Of a DNA stretch of 64,000 bases, positions 9,593 through 22,447 are shown one piece after another (positions within the stretch are counted from its first letter, which is position 1; each line of letters starts with the position of its first letter). Source of the stretch: Biscogniauxia marginata (taxonomy: Eukaryota > Ascomycota > Sordariomycetes > Xylariales > Xylariaceae). Where the stretch lies: assembly GCA_022695795.1 (NCBI GenBank), contig MU404187.1, positions 33,684-97,683 on the forward strand, in the 5' to 3' direction. The notes under the pieces are model-generated. The model saw nothing but the letters and a program-made list of their open reading frames with translations. It was not told the origin of the DNA and did not search any database. Position numbers and translations under genes: made by a program.

Positions 9593-12329
9593 AGGAGCCT
9601 TTTATACAAATATGAACAATAGTGTATTGGTCTAATTGTTCAATATCAAGGGGGCATGTATCAATTCTGGTCATGATGTTTGCTTGCCATCATGGTACCA
9701 GTGACGCCTAGTCGGTAAAACTGCAGGTGATAGTATACAATATCTCTGATTCACAAGTATCCTACATCATATTTCGATATGAATATGAATCGATAGTATT
9801 AGACGTCACAACGAGTTTTCGTTATTTACAAGAGCCGAATAGTATTACAATTCCCATAGTTCAAAAAAACCTTACTCATATTAGTAGTTCTCTACTCGAT
9901 TGAGCTTCTTCTAGGTCTAAGTGTAAGTTAGTATTTGAAATCCTTTCGTAGAATATCCCGTTCCTCGCACGGACGGGAGAACTGGAGAGAGATGACCCAC
10001 TGTTCTTGTCTTCGCGGCCGGAAGACGCCGTCCCGGACCGGGACCTGTTCGGTCAGCGGTCAGCGGTATACGGTGTCGGCATCGGGACTCCGGTTGGGCA
10101 CGCGTGTAAGGGTCAGTGTGAGTGGGCATCCATCCTCTTCTGGAACTTTCTCATCTGCACGACATTGCCGCGCGAACCGGAGGGGGTTTCAATAATTTAC
10201 ATGCATACTTAAGTTTCCTACGTCGGTATATAACTCGTAGTATTATATAGTAGGGCGGGTGATGTGAGTCGTCAATTCCCCTCTGGTGCACATAGCGGAG
10301 ACTCGGTGCCGCAGAGTTCGGCGGTTGAGAAACATTTCTGAGAGGGGAATGAGAGAAACCCCCCCCCTAAAAATTCTAACTACCGTCGTTGTCGCATTTA
10401 TGGGCTAACTAGGTACATATGTTCCGAGTCCCAACTCTCATCCGTTGGGTTCTTCCACTCCATAGCGCCGTACTTCTATTGCCGCGATCACCGCGCTGGA
10501 GAACTAACATGATCTTGACTTCGCGCGATTGAGACGGCCAGCCCCGGGGCGACAGTGGGGACTTAAAAGGGAAGAGTATATAGATATCACTAGGTGGGTT
10601 GAAAGAATTCCCACGACAGGTGCTGTTCGACCTTGATAGGTGGTAGGTAGTGGTAAGATGTGGTGTGGTGTTATAGTCAAGAAGGGAGCTAGAAGTCGTG
10701 TCGCAGACTGATTTGCCAAAAACGAGAAAGGGAAAAAAAACCCTTGCTTACTGGGGAAAAGGGGTACTGCAGCGCAACATACATGTCGACGCGCAGGCAT
10801 GTCATGGGTTTCTCTCCGATACAGTGAGCTTGCAATGGCAATAGAAGCTTCTGACCTGGTTTTATCTTCCATACTGCTCGCTCGCGCGTGCGCGCACGCA
10901 AATCCTTCCTCTGCACAGCACGGCACTGCGGTCCTATTCTTTGCCTAAACCGATGGATCCGAATTTCTAAGTATATCGGGCTGCTGCGAATGCGCTCACA
11001 ATACCTAAACCGTCTTTTCTTCCCTCTCCTCCCCCCCTTTTTTTTCACCCGTCCGCGCCCCCCTTCTTTAGAAACGACGGGTCAGGCCGAGACCAGGTCT
11101 CGCTCGACCTGAACATCCATGTATCTCATCATGTGTGACGTTTTAAGCACACGTAACTATGCCACCCGAGACGGCGGGCGTGTGTGTGCCGTCTAGAGGA
11201 TGGATGATGATAATGGATAGATCGCGCCAGGCGAGCACAAGAAGAAATAAAATGTCTCTCTGAGCTGAGGGATAGGAGGTGCCACCGTCACACGTGATGA
11301 TCATCGCGAGTTAGGCGACCCGGTGCCGTGGGAAATACCGGCCGAGATCCTCGCCTCCTCACTTCCAATCAAGGGAGGAGATGTTGCCGTATGGACGAGT
11401 CCCCCTAACCGGGGGGTCAAGTGGACATTGACGTATTTCGTACCATACCAACTTAATAGTTTTTATCTTCGCCCGGGAACTTCCCTTAGGTACAGAGCAC
11501 AATCGCTCCTGATCCCTTGCACCAGTTTCGGCCGAACTATGCTGCTTCGTCTGTCCCCTCTCAGCATTCTTCTGAACATTTCTTCTGGTTGTCGAAAATT
11601 GAGGGAGAGAGAGATGGACCGGACCGGAGGGGATCGTCAGACCGGATCGACGAGTTTTCCCCAGCGGCCGGACGAACCAACCACCAAAGGGATATCCACA
11701 TCCACAAGAGAAGAACCAGATTCCACATGGGAGTGGTTCACGCTAAGGCAAGTCGCATGCGGGTTTTGTTGGCCCGCGAGGCCGATGTCATACATATTTC
11801 AACCGACCTACCAAAGCGGACAGACATGTTCCCATAGTCGGCCTGTGGTCTTGGGTAGGTGTCTTTTTCTATGTGCTTCTATAGTCAAACTCAAAAGGTC
11901 TAAAAGGTCTAAGGATTGGCAAACACGATGGGCCGTAGAGTATTTAAATCGTAAGTCTTGTAAGCAATTCGTCGACGATCATAAACCAAGCATTTGTCAC
12001 CTCAAAGAGTACTAATTGACTTGAATTAGCAAACGTTTTTTATTCCAAAATTTGGGTGCGACTCTACTGTTGACCACTTGGGATCAGCCCCCTAGTTGGT
12101 CGTAGGTCAGCTGGTATAAGTATGGAAATAGAGTCTATCATCATGTATGTTTCTTCAGCCTTGATATCGTCGTAATCGTAAATCCCATCAGAATTTGTAC
12201 ATAACCGGGTATGTCGAAAGAACTCGTCTCCAAGAGTCCGCATTCCCCGTTTCGTCCCTCATTAAAATCCTTCTCCGTACGCCATTAACCTAGTAGAGGG
12301 CGGCAGGAGGCTTCCTGTTTTGCGTTTCA
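9593..12329. other. gene-poor intergenic stretch with one possible relic
   Basis: Apart from the possible relic at 9939-10190, no gene is supported. An open frame of 230 codons on the plus strand (11323-12015) starts at GTG and has no recognisable composition. CTCGCTCGCGCGTGCGCGCACGC alternates purine/pyrimidine near 10875-10900. Poly-C/T tracts occur near 10360 and 11025-11045. Confidence 0.4.
9939..10190 (-). pseudogene. possible coding relic with one in-frame TGA
   Basis: Read on the minus strand, one frame stays open for about 90 codons except for a single TGA. Its composition is protein-like (for example VPVRDGVFRPRRQEQW near the end) and GC content is higher than the flanks. The TGA falls inside a tandem CGCTGAC duplication (about 10045-10061). 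No Met start or splice partner is evident. It may be an exon of an unmodelled gene or a decayed fragment. No family recognised. Confidence 0.25.
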
Positions 12330-13547
12330 TCATTTCAACCCAGCCAGTGCAACGTTCGTCATAGACACATTAGGCATACTCCGTATCCCAAATTCGGGGT
12401 TGCTTGTGGACCCGGCACTCTTCGATCTCAGGACTTGTGATCTGCGCTTCTCTTTGTCTGTCTTTGTGGGGCTAGGATCTCGCCTCTCCTCCCTCCGGGG
12501 CCTCTCTTCTATGACGGTACTTAGTTCCGTAGTAGCATCGGTAAGCGAGTGCACCGTATCTACGTGGTCATAATTGTCGTAATGATCGTAATCTTGTGGA
12601 CTGTACCCGGCGGCCACGGTGTCATCGTCGCCAGCCACATCGGAACCCGTGACGCTTCCGTCCTGCTGAGCTCTTCCAGCCTTACCGGCGCGGTATTCCT
12701 CTAGTGCCCTCCTTAGGATCTGGCGCATATACGCCTTGTTGACGTTCCTGCGAACCCGGTCGAAATACCGTGCCACGTCGCCGATAACCATAACCTGGGC
12801 ATCATGATCAACCTCGATAATATCGGCATAGTTGGCTCTCGAGTCTTCCTTCACACGAAACTTGCCAGGCCGTAGCTCGATACCTACAGGCGAGTAGGGT
12901 AAGCGTGGTCCACCGCCGGGCTGTTCGTAGCCTGGGTTTGGTTCGCCATTGGCGAAGACAAATCCTTGCTGGAAGCTGTCGATACCAGGTTTTGCGAACT
13001 CATGCCTGCCACCGGTGGAAATTGGTCTGGATTGGTGCGAGTTAGTCACTGATGCAAATAACCGATCGCGTGCTCCCGATACGGGGGTGGTCACTTCGCC
13101 GACGGACTGGCGAACGAACCTATATGAATGACCGAATCGCCTTACTTACATGCACACACAGTGGTGAGGGAAGGTATCGCTATGGCGCAGGACAATGAAT
13201 CGATTGTAACCCAGACATTTCCATTCCCACTCAAACTCCGGGACATCGGCCCAAAGAAACTCGAACACCTAGAACACACCATACATTGAGCCCTCTATCC
13301 TCCTTTTATGGCCGTTCAGACAAGAAAGCGGATAGACTTACTTCGCCTACATGTAACTTCGAAGCAGGCCCGATTTCATACCCCTTCGCAACTGGACACT
13401 TGTCAATATCGCTACATTTTTGCCTAGTAGAGGCAGACTTGACTCACCTAGCGGGTGAGCATCGGAGCTCCCAGGTGCCGTCTCGGACGCATCGTCCCCA
13501 TATCCAGAATCGCTCTTCACTGTTGCAACTTGATCGCGCTGGCCCAT
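12330..13547 (-). CDS. DUF6590 domain protein
   Basis: Four exons: 13448-13547, 13342-13391, 13150-13268 and 12330-13026, giving 321 residues. Introns are 56, 73 and 123 bp; the last has a GACTAAC branch site before its acceptor. The assembled domain (about residues 36-180) has the order expected of DUF6590: KLHVGEVFEFLWAD, RFIVLR, then CVCIPIST directly across the intron 3 junction, GRHEFAKPGID, and a terminal RANYADIIEVDHD-VMVIGDV block. DUF6590 has no established biochemical role. The C-terminal third is low complexity, with a DYDHYDNYDH repeat and a basic Ser-rich tail, and may be disordered. A pyrimidine tract and CAG just upstream of the ATG at 13547 could mark a further upstream exon that I could not place. 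Confidence 0.72.
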
Positions 13548-15882
13548 CTCTGATGCAAGAGAAGGGAGAAAGGGGAAAGGGAGAGGAGGAGGATGCAAAT
13601 GGGCGGGGTTGTTACTTGGACAGTTATTCTAAGTAGGGCTTTTGCCAGAACAAGGGCAGAACAACTCGCGGAATACCTGTGCCATTTTTGGAGGCGGGAG
13701 ATGGCTCCAGATGACTACGGCAGGCCCCATGTCGAGCAGGCGGGTGAATGAGCGACGCAGGCAAGGCGGATGCGCAACTGCAGCTGTGGTTGGGAGGAGT
13801 GAGACGATGTGCCACTTGGTGATGGTGCCCAACTCCGCTTCCCCACTGAGGTGCATCGCGAGGGCTGTCAATGGTCGCGACGCGGTCGCGGCTCCACCAC
13901 GTCGAGGGAGTCCACCATCTCGCGGTGTGTTGTCAGCGAGGGTCACAAGCCAGAATGCGGCCCCGGTGAGTCGACAGAGTGGATCCCGGCCCGTCCAGCG
14001 AACCAGCAACAGTAAACCACATTGTCACCGCCATTTGTTATCGAGAGGCCAAAGTCCCCTAATAAGGAGGACAGACCTAGCAAGCCTTGACAAACATGCT
14101 AGCAAGTACATAACCGAGGACTATAGTCATTTCAGACCCCTTATGCATGGCGCGATCCAAATACTGCGGTCCTAGACATTCCAAGACGGCTCATATGCAA
14201 CTCAGATGTGCCTCCTGACATGAACTAAGCTGTTCCTATCCGCTCGTTCGAGGCCCAGACGTCACTCACTGGAGCGATATATAAGCCACCGAAAGGGCTA
14301 TGCTGGTTGTGACAATGCCATACAGCATTCACGAACAATGGAAACGACCTTTACCTTGGACTGAAGAGACGGCGTCGCAGATCAGAACTCGTGACCAAGC
14401 GGCCTCCTTTGTCCCATTCTGACTTGGTCGCGGTCTTTCTCGACGCTCCACTACTGAGACATCCACGTGTTTGGGAAGGTGAAGGAAATGCCGGCGCATT
14501 GGACAAGAAAAGAGAAGGTGAAACGACATGATTGCTGGGTCATAGGTATGCAATTGGGAATTATAACGGCCACCGATTTGTCGCGCCTCCTTGGGCCACA
14601 GGACTTATCAGAGAAATACTTCTAGCACGAACATGAAATCGTGTTCCTCGGACAGCGAATATCTGGAAATGGGACTTCCCCTTTCCATCTACATTTGAGC
14701 ACGATATGTCGGTAATCGTGTCTATGTATGGAGCCTCCAGTCTCACAGTCAGGAGACTGTGATATGCTGACTTAGGTTCATTCTTCACCATTACCAACCT
14801 GATTGGACTAAATATGCTGGGTCCTCTTCCCTTGGACGGTTCCTGTTTAGCCATCGATATATCCTAGCGTGGTAGCCAGAGCAGCTCTAGAAGCGATTTG
14901 GTGCAGACTGCATGGTCTCGACGTAATCGGTGCAACGTTCTTCGTTGAGCGAATTATAAGATCAGATGGCTTACCAGCCCCTGACAAGCCGATCTAAGAC
15001 CAGAAGAAGAAAAGGAGAAAAGGGAAAGAAGACAGGGCCAAGACACGAGACAACATCTGCTCACGAGCAGGATATTCATATTATCGTTAGAAACATCGTG
15101 GCTTGTTTACTGATTGATGGGTGTTCGGTAGTTTGGCCTCTGCTTAGACCCTATACGGGACCTAACGAAGTAGTGAAAAGTGAAAACTGTTCGCAAACAG
15201 GTAAGGGTGTACACTGGCTAACAAGAGAAGAGACGAAGCAACGAAAGGGAGAGGAGGATGAAGGCGGGGGAAAATATGTGTGCAACTAAAAAGAGAGAGA
15301 GTGTGTGTGTGGATATGCTGGAAGACAAGTGTGTGTGTGTGTGGGTTGGCTTGTAGGATGCTAGTGATGGATTCAAATCGATTTTCTAGCGCCAACCTCG
15401 CCTAACTCATATTGGCCCAGACAGCAAGACGCCAAAAATCAATTGCTTAATTGCATCTTGACCACTTCCAAACCTCAGGGCAGTACGTACCTATTTTGGA
15501 CTATCCCCAAATCGGATTAGGTAGGTAGAGGTATATGATTAGCTAATCAATCGCTGTCGCAACTACACCGATTTCTGACGTAACTTATCCAAAGCGAGCT
15601 TTCAGCCCCTCCGAAGTCTCCTTCCTACAAGACGGCGTCTCGCGTTGTGCGGACCCTGAGTCATCTGAACTCTTCGTCTCTTCACAAGCTCTGCTACGAG
15701 GTCAATTGACATGCGAAACACTCCGTCCAGCTCAGAGTCATCTCCTGCAGTAACTACTCCTCTTCGAGAACTTGCTACCTAAGACGAGAGAGTGCCCGGA
15801 ACACGATACGATACAATACGACACGACACGACACGACAACCCCTTCGTAGGCCACAATGAAGACTCCCAAGTCGACGTTGTC
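13548..15882. other. gene-poor intergenic stretch upstream of ATM1
   Basis: Open frames up to 177 codons exist on both strands around 13629-14175, but they mirror one another and neither has recognisable motifs or splice support. A 97-codon minus frame at 14561-14854 is likewise unassigned. GT microsatellites lie at 15298-15312 and 15329-15342. An ACACG/ATACG run lies at about 15802-15838, just before the ATM1 start. Confidence 0.4.
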
Positions 15883-18096
15883 ATGATAATTAGAAGTCTC
15901 ACGCGGGCTTCGCCCATTAGTCTGACACATGTCGGCGTAAACCGTCCATCAATGAGCCCATGGCGCTCGCCATCCCTTCCCTCGTCTCGCATCTTTGCGA
16001 CCTCACAATGTCTCCTCCGGCGACCTCAGCCGCATTTCCTCGAAGCTTCGGCGTCAAAGAATGCGTCGAAGACAACGGCCAGCTTCGGTTCCTATGCCAA
16101 AAATAACAATAAGCCTGCTTCTAATCAGAAAGACCCTCTCGCCGCAGTCGATAAGAGTACCCAGGAGCAACGCAAGGCAGACTGGGCAATAATGAAAGAG
16201 ATGGCGCATTACCTCTGGCCCAAGGATAGTGTAGACACCAAATTTCGTGTATCGTTGGCCGTCGTACTCCTCGTCGGGGCCAAGGTGTTGAATGTCCAGG
16301 TTCCGTTCTACTTCAAGAGTATTGTTGATAGCATGAACATCGATTTCGGGGCAACTGGTGGCACCGCCGCCACCGTAGCTGGGAGCATGATTCTAGCCTA
16401 CGGTGCCACGAGGATAGGAGCCACCGTCTTCCAAGAACTACGTAATGCTGTCTTTGCCTCTGTCGCCCAGAAGGCCATTCGGCGGGTTGCTTGCAATGTT
16501 TTCGACCACCTCCTTCGACTCGATCTAAATTTCCACCTCACCAAGCAGACCGGTGGCCTTACGAGAGCCATCGATCGAGGTACCAAGGGTATCAGCTTCT
16601 TGCTTACAAGCATGGTATTCCACATCGTTCCGACTGCATTAGAAATTGGTATGGTTTGTGGTATTCTAACCTGGCAGTATGGTCTGAATTTTGCTGCCAT
16701 CACCATTCTTACTATGACCGGTTATACTGCCTTTACCATCTGGACTACGGCCTGGAGGACTAAGTTCCGGCGGCAAGCCAATGCTGCCGACAATAAGGCT
16801 TCGTCGGTCGCAGTCGACTCGTTGATCAACTATGAGGCTGTGAAGTACTTCAACAATGAAAAGTTCGAAGTTGCCCGCTATGACGGGGCGTTGAAGGACT
16901 ATGAGAAAAGCTCCATCAAAGTTGCTACCTCCTTGGCCTTTCTTAACAGCGGTCAGAATATCATCTTCTCTAGCGCGCTGACAGCTATGATGTACCTTGC
17001 CGCAAATGGGGTTGCGAATGGGTCTTTGACGGTTGGCGACCTGGTCATGGTCAATCAACTGGTATTCCAACTGTCTGTTCCGCTAAACTTCCTCGGGTCC
17101 GTGTATCGAGAGCTGAGACAGTCTCTTTTAGATATGGAGACACTGTTCAATCTCCAGAAAGTCAATGTCTCCATAAAAGAACTGCCTGATGCAAAGGCGC
17201 TCCAGCTTACCCACGGCGGACAGATCAAGTTTGAAAATGTCACCTTTGGATACAATAGGGAGCGACCTATTCTTCATAATCTAAGCATGACGATTCCTGC
17301 TGGCCGGAAAGTCGCCATTGTAGGGCCAAGTGGCTGTGGCAAGTCTACGCTCCTAAGACTTCTCTTCCGTTACTATGATGTCGAGAGTGGTCGCATTCTC
17401 ATTGACGACCAGGACGTTCGTCACGTCACACTGGAGTCGCTGCGGAAATCGATCGGCGTCGTCCCACAAGATACTCCTCTGTTCAATGATACAGTCGGAC
17501 ATAACATCAAATATGGCGACATGTCGGCATCCGAGTCACAGGTCATCGCGGCAGCTCAACGTGCTCGAATACATGACATAATCTCGAGTTGGCCAGCCGG
17601 CTACGATACTAAAGTTGGTGAAAGGGGTATGATGATTAGTGGAGGAGAGAAGCAGCGCCTAGCCGTTTCCCGGTTGCTGGTCAAGGACCCGCCTCTCCTC
17701 TTCTTCGACGAAGCAACAAGTGCACTAGATACGCATACCGAACAGGCACTTATGCAGAATATCAACAGTATTCTACGGGAGAAATCGAGGACTAGTGTTT
17801 TTGTAGCTCATCGCTTACGGACAATCTATGATGCCGACTTGATCATTGTATTGAAAGAGGGACGCGTGGCGGAGCAGGGTACGCACAAAGAGCTTATCGA
17901 CCATGGAGGACTCTATTCGGAGCTCTGGAGTAGTAAGTTTTGCTAGGCTTCGCCCTAGGTTGTCACCCTTACTAACTTTATATTCTTAGCTCAAGAGACA
18001 CTATTCCATGTGGACGGATCAGAAAACGAGGGGCTTACTATTGACAAGACGGGCAAGGGCCGGACAGGCCCAAATAGCAAGCGGCCACATGCCTAG
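15883..18096 (+). CDS. ATM1: mitochondrial iron-sulfur cluster exporter ABC transporter Atm1
   Basis: Half-size ABC transporter of the mitochondrial inner membrane. It exports a sulfur-containing (glutathione-linked) compound needed for cytosolic and nuclear Fe-S protein assembly (family knowledge). Two exons, 15883-17932 and 17990-18096, with a 57-bp intron carrying ACTAAC, give 718 residues. The N terminus is Arg/Ser-rich and almost free of acidic residues, as in a mitochondrial presequence. A six-helix exporter membrane domain follows. The nucleotide-binding domain has Walker A GPSGCGKS at about 483, signature ISGGEKQR at about 585, Walker [13 protein letters not shown] at about 605 and the H-loop VFVAHR. 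The frame is open upstream to about 15772, but the ATG at 15883 is the first Met and has a purine at -3. This is the best-anchored housekeeping gene in the window. Confidence 0.96.
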
Positions 18097-20153
18097 GTAA
18101 TGGACTGCCCATTACCCGGCAGGCTTGTTGTTAGATACATATGTAATAATATGCTTTGATTTGGACCGAGAATAAGAGCCGAAAGGCCGTGCTAGATAGC
18201 CACCTAAAGCCAAATGTGGTATTTCACATTCCACTTGATCGCATAGTTGATGAGACTCTCCAGCTTACTCGGGTATTCAATAGCCCGCTTGCATAGCTAT
18301 CTGGAACTGAAACCCTCCTTCAACACATACGAATTCCACAATCTAGGTGTCTTGTGCGGTAGTCCGTCCGGAGACTCCCTTTCAAGTATCAGAAATACTA
18401 TTCAAGCATATAGGACAAGGAAAATTGGCTTCCATCACTCTCGATATCTTAGAATAAGTCCATTGGGAGTAGAGCTTAGATAATACTGTGATGTAGGGCA
18501 CTTACAGTCTCTTTCATATTCGTAGCCAACTTGCACCTTTTGCTAAAACCATGACTAATAACACATCACATAATACATCTCTCACGGGGCGATATGCTCT
18601 ACTTTGTAAATAAATAAATTTATTATGAACAAGAGTGCCGCATACTAGTAGTCTCCTACTTCGGCTTTTCTCCTTCGCTGGAAGCGGAGGGCATGACAAT
18701 TCCTTTCTTCTTCTCCCCCCCCCCCAGGAGGTCTAGCAGGGTCAGATATTACCGCAGTTAATATATTCAATGTTTACTCTTGCTTGATTGCTTACACATC
18801 TGTAGCCCATACTGGAAGAAAATGGCATATGGGTACGTGCCGACTTGACCTGTATACACTTCCACACACGCAAATGAATAAATATTGATTTATATGTGGT
18901 AATTGTTACCAATGATACGCGCTGATCACGAAGGTACTCATACATGGTCCCAGAAACCCGAAGATCTGGTTCGGTAGTTTCCCATATTTCTTGCATTCTC
19001 GCCTTTCGGCATTCTTACGTGCATGTCCCTGGCCCACACCGAGAATTGCCAAGTTAAGTATTACCGGTAGACTTGGCTGGCGAAGAAAGGAGAGAAAGGA
19101 GAGAAAGGTAGGTAGAAATGAAGATAGTATGTTGATATAGAAAAACAATTAAAGCAGCTCGATTCCTTTTTTTCCTCTGTTTTTCTTTTTCTTTTTGCTT
19201 CTGTTGCTCCTTTTTTTTTTCTGGCGGAGATTCCGCCTTGACGATCTTCTTATCTTAAGAAACCCCTGTCCGGACAAATCATCCCCACCGCGGTACAAAC
19301 CGCGATATCGCGCAAGTTCATTCAAATTACGGTGTAAGACGCGCCGGGGTCTTACTTAGGACATATGTTCAAATCGAGGAAAAAGCTCCGGGCACTGAGG
19401 AAATTTACCGGCTACCGGCCTCCCCGAGAAAAAGTTTATAGAGGCCAGAAAGAATTGAAAATAGTAGCCAAGGTGCTAACTTAACCTGGGCTCTTCTGGG
19501 TTAATTGCGGATAATAGTGATACTAATAAGACCCGAACAGTCTAAAACTAATCCTACATCTCATAATATTGTTCGTTGTATTGCTGCTTAACGGAACTGG
19601 CGGGATACCAATCTATATGATCTCAATATCGTAGCATCGCTAGTGGGGTGTGGGTTTTCTTTTACGAGTATGTACTCCGTAGTGTGCGCCCTGTCCTCCT
19701 TTCGCTCCCCCCAGTTGGACTTGAAACAACAAGGGAAAATAGTGTATTCCTTACTCCAATACGCCTGGTAGTTTACCTAGTTGAGGGAAAAGCCTAGCCC
19801 TATGCGCAACGCACATGGTAAAGTAGGTACTTGAAATCTTCGAATAATATAGTGTTGCCCTTAGCCTTCCTCACCTTAACCCGTCGTTGTTATATGGTAG
19901 GCGGATGACTGATCCTGTGTGCGGTATTGTTGTGCCTCGGGTTTTCAATTTACTTAGTGGAGAGGCTCTTTTGTTTACACGTCTATAATACGTTATCTGT
20001 CATTCGTTTATTTGAACATCTACGTACACTTAATACCTCACTAACATCTAATCACCAATGAAGTCACTCGTTTAGTTCACGTCTTTCCTGTCTCGTAGGA
20101 TACGGCAATAGCTTGTTCCAGGACGCCGTCAGGAAACCCCTCCGCAAGGAACA
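18097..20153. other. gene-poor intergenic stretch
   Basis: No gene supported. AT-rich with short frames only. Pyrimidine runs occur at about 18706-18725 and 19165-19220. AGGAGAGAAAGG repeats lie near 19087-19108. The last few hundred bases are presumably the carboxylesterase promoter. Confidence 0.45.
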
Positions 20154-22447
20154 ATGAAGGGGCTTCTTCGCGCCGGCTTGCTGGCGGCAACATGTGCAAG
20201 CTTCTTTTCCACCGTCGCAGCAACACCTCCCCGGCGTGACGGTCACCATCGTCGGTCCGCGTGCCACAGTCAGAAGAATCATACTGACAAAGTGACGGTT
20301 GATCTGGGCTATGAGGTCCACCAGGGCACCCTTAATGTCTGTCTATCCTTTTCTCCTTTCCCGCCAGCTTTTTCATAAACCTTCATGTCTATCGATTCAT
20401 ATCTCGTAGTTACGTAAACTGGGGCTGGGTACGAAAACTCAATACGTTGTATTTTCTCCTACTAAAGCTATTGATCGGTTGAAGCCGTATTCATAGCAGT
20501 AATTATACCAGCTCATCGCATGAGACTTCCCGCTTGGCTATTAGCTAGCAATCCGACTGACTGACAAAACTTCGGGCACGCGCAGAGAACCGGCAGCTTC
20601 TTCACCTTCAGCAATGTGCCTTACGCGGAGCAGCCTATCGGCGACCTGCGCTTCCAGAAGCCAGTGACCATCACGGGGCAGGCTAGTGCGGCAGTCAACA
20701 AGGGATCGGACGAGGACGTCAAGTGTATGCAGGCCTACCCCAAGTGGATGATCGAGCTCTTCGCGGGCGGATCCACGTCAGACTTGGCCGCTGTGACCGC
20801 GCAGCTCACAGGCGCCAGCGGGCAGACCGAGAGCTGTCTCGTGTTGGACGTGCGAGTCCCCGTGAACGTCTTCAAGGCCAGGACTTCTGCTCAAGGTATG
20901 TCGCATAACTAGCTGGTTAGCGAATAGCAAAAATTTCCAACCTGTGTCCTGGGCAGGAAGAGAAAAGATATAGATACTGACCAATTCAGCTCCGGTTCTC
21001 GTATGGATCCACGGTGGAGGTTTCACCTACGGATCCAAGAGCTCGGACGGAGACCCAGCCGGCTTGATCGCCCGGTCCCAAGCTGACAAGGGAGAGGGCA
21101 TCATCTTCGTTTCCATCAACTACCGCCTGGGGTTATTCGGCTGGCTAGGCGGCGGCGACGATGTCACGCCCAACCTGGGGCTTTACGACCAGAGGCTTGC
21201 CCTTGAGTGGGTGAAACAGTACATCGGGCAGTTTGGTGGCAGCCCGAATAGGGTAACTGTCATGGGGGAGAGCGCCGGGGCCGCAAGCATCGTCCACCAT
21301 ATCACCGCGTACGGGGGTGTCGGAGCGCCCGCGCCTTTCCAATCGGCGATCCCACAGTCTCCCGCCTTCCAGTTCAACATCAACCTCACAGCGGGCTACG
21401 AGATGACCCTTGCTAAAGCGTCTAGCCAGACCGGTGTGGGCATCCGTGACGTGAAGACCCTGAGCACGCTGGAGTCTGACACCTTGAAGTCTATCAACCA
21501 AGACGTGGTGTACGGTGCGCCCACGGGCATGTTCAACTTCGGGCCGGGGCCCGACGGGACGTATGTGCTTAAGCTACCGCAGGTACTACTGCTCGAGGGA
21601 GGCTTCGACCACTCCGTCAACGTAAGTTAACCAAGTTAACCAACTCATCACTCACTCACTCGCCCCTTAACTTTCTACAATCCCCAGTAGAGGGGGCATA
21701 GAAAATAAATACTCCTCTTTCCCCGGCGAAAATTTACCCAACCATTTACTGACTACGTACGTCTTCCAGCTCATGATAAGTCATACGGCGAACGAATCCG
21801 TCCCGTTCACACCATTCAACATCAGCACAGCGGCGGACGTGCGCGCGCGCGCAAAGTTCAGCCTTCCCGAGGCCTCGGACGCGACGCTCTCGACGCTGCT
21901 GACGCGTGTCTACCCGGACGTGCTCGACGGCGGCAGCACCTCCGGCGCCATGGGCACGGCGACGGCGTACCCGTGGGCGACGCAGTTCGCGCGCGCGGCG
22001 CAGATCACTACCGAGACCTCGTTCGCGTGCACGACGCGGTTCCTCGCGACGGCGTTCGGCAACGCCACGCGCAACTACATCTTCGCGTACCCGCCGGCGT
22101 ACCACGCCGCCGACCTGCCGTACGTCTTCTTCGGCTCGGAGGAGGAGGAGGAGGATGGCCGGGGCGCGGTGGACGCGGACCTGGCGCGCGCGCTGCAGGG
22201 CTACATCGTCGCGTTCGCGCGGACCGGGGACCCGAATCGGGATAATCCCGGCGTGAGCGCTACCTCTGCCGGGAATGGCGGGAGTAGTAGTACTACTGCT
22301 AGCCGGCTGCGCCCGGAGTTTCCGACGTACGGGGCCGGAGGCGCGGTCCTGAGGCTCACGCCGGGCGGCTTCGAGTTCGGCGTCGACGACATGATGAATG
22401 GCCGGTGCGCCTGGATCCAGCGAGCTATGGCGGATGGCCTGCTGTAG
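20154..22447 (+). CDS. secreted type-B carboxylesterase/lipase
   Basis: Four exons: 20154-20336, 20586-20895, 20990-21621 and 21770-22447, giving 600 residues of the carboxylesterase type-B family. A hydrophobic N-terminal segment (MKGLLRAGLLAATCASF) is a likely signal peptide. The oxyanion-hole motif WIHGGGF, the nucleophile elbow GESAGA (Ser near 260), a candidate acid in ANESVPF and a candidate histidine in AYHAADLPYVF follow the family order. Such enzymes hydrolyse carboxylic esters outside the cell; the natural substrate is not evident. The first intron starts at GTCTGT, a weaker donor, so that junction is the least certain. The last exon is extremely GC-rich, with a Glu run near 22140 and a Ser/Thr/Gly spacer near 22265-22300, while introns and flanks are AT-rich. 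Confidence 0.92.

Noticed and set aside
10504..11112. Several overlapping frames on both strands
   Set aside because: Mutually overlapping, low similarity to protein composition, and interrupted by homopolymer runs.
11323..12015. 230-codon plus-strand frame
   Set aside because: Starts at GTG, no ATG near its beginning, no domain-like composition, no splice partner, no conserved motif.
13120..13149. 30-bp intron in the DUF6590 gene
   Set aside because: Too short for a fungal intron; using the acceptor at 13027-13028 instead restores the expected CVCIPIST motif and a 123-bp intron.
13642..14175. 177-codon plus-strand frame and mirrored minus-strand frame
   Set aside because: Both strands are open over the same DNA with Arg/Ser/Pro-rich composition; neither could be tied to the DUF6590 gene by splice phase.
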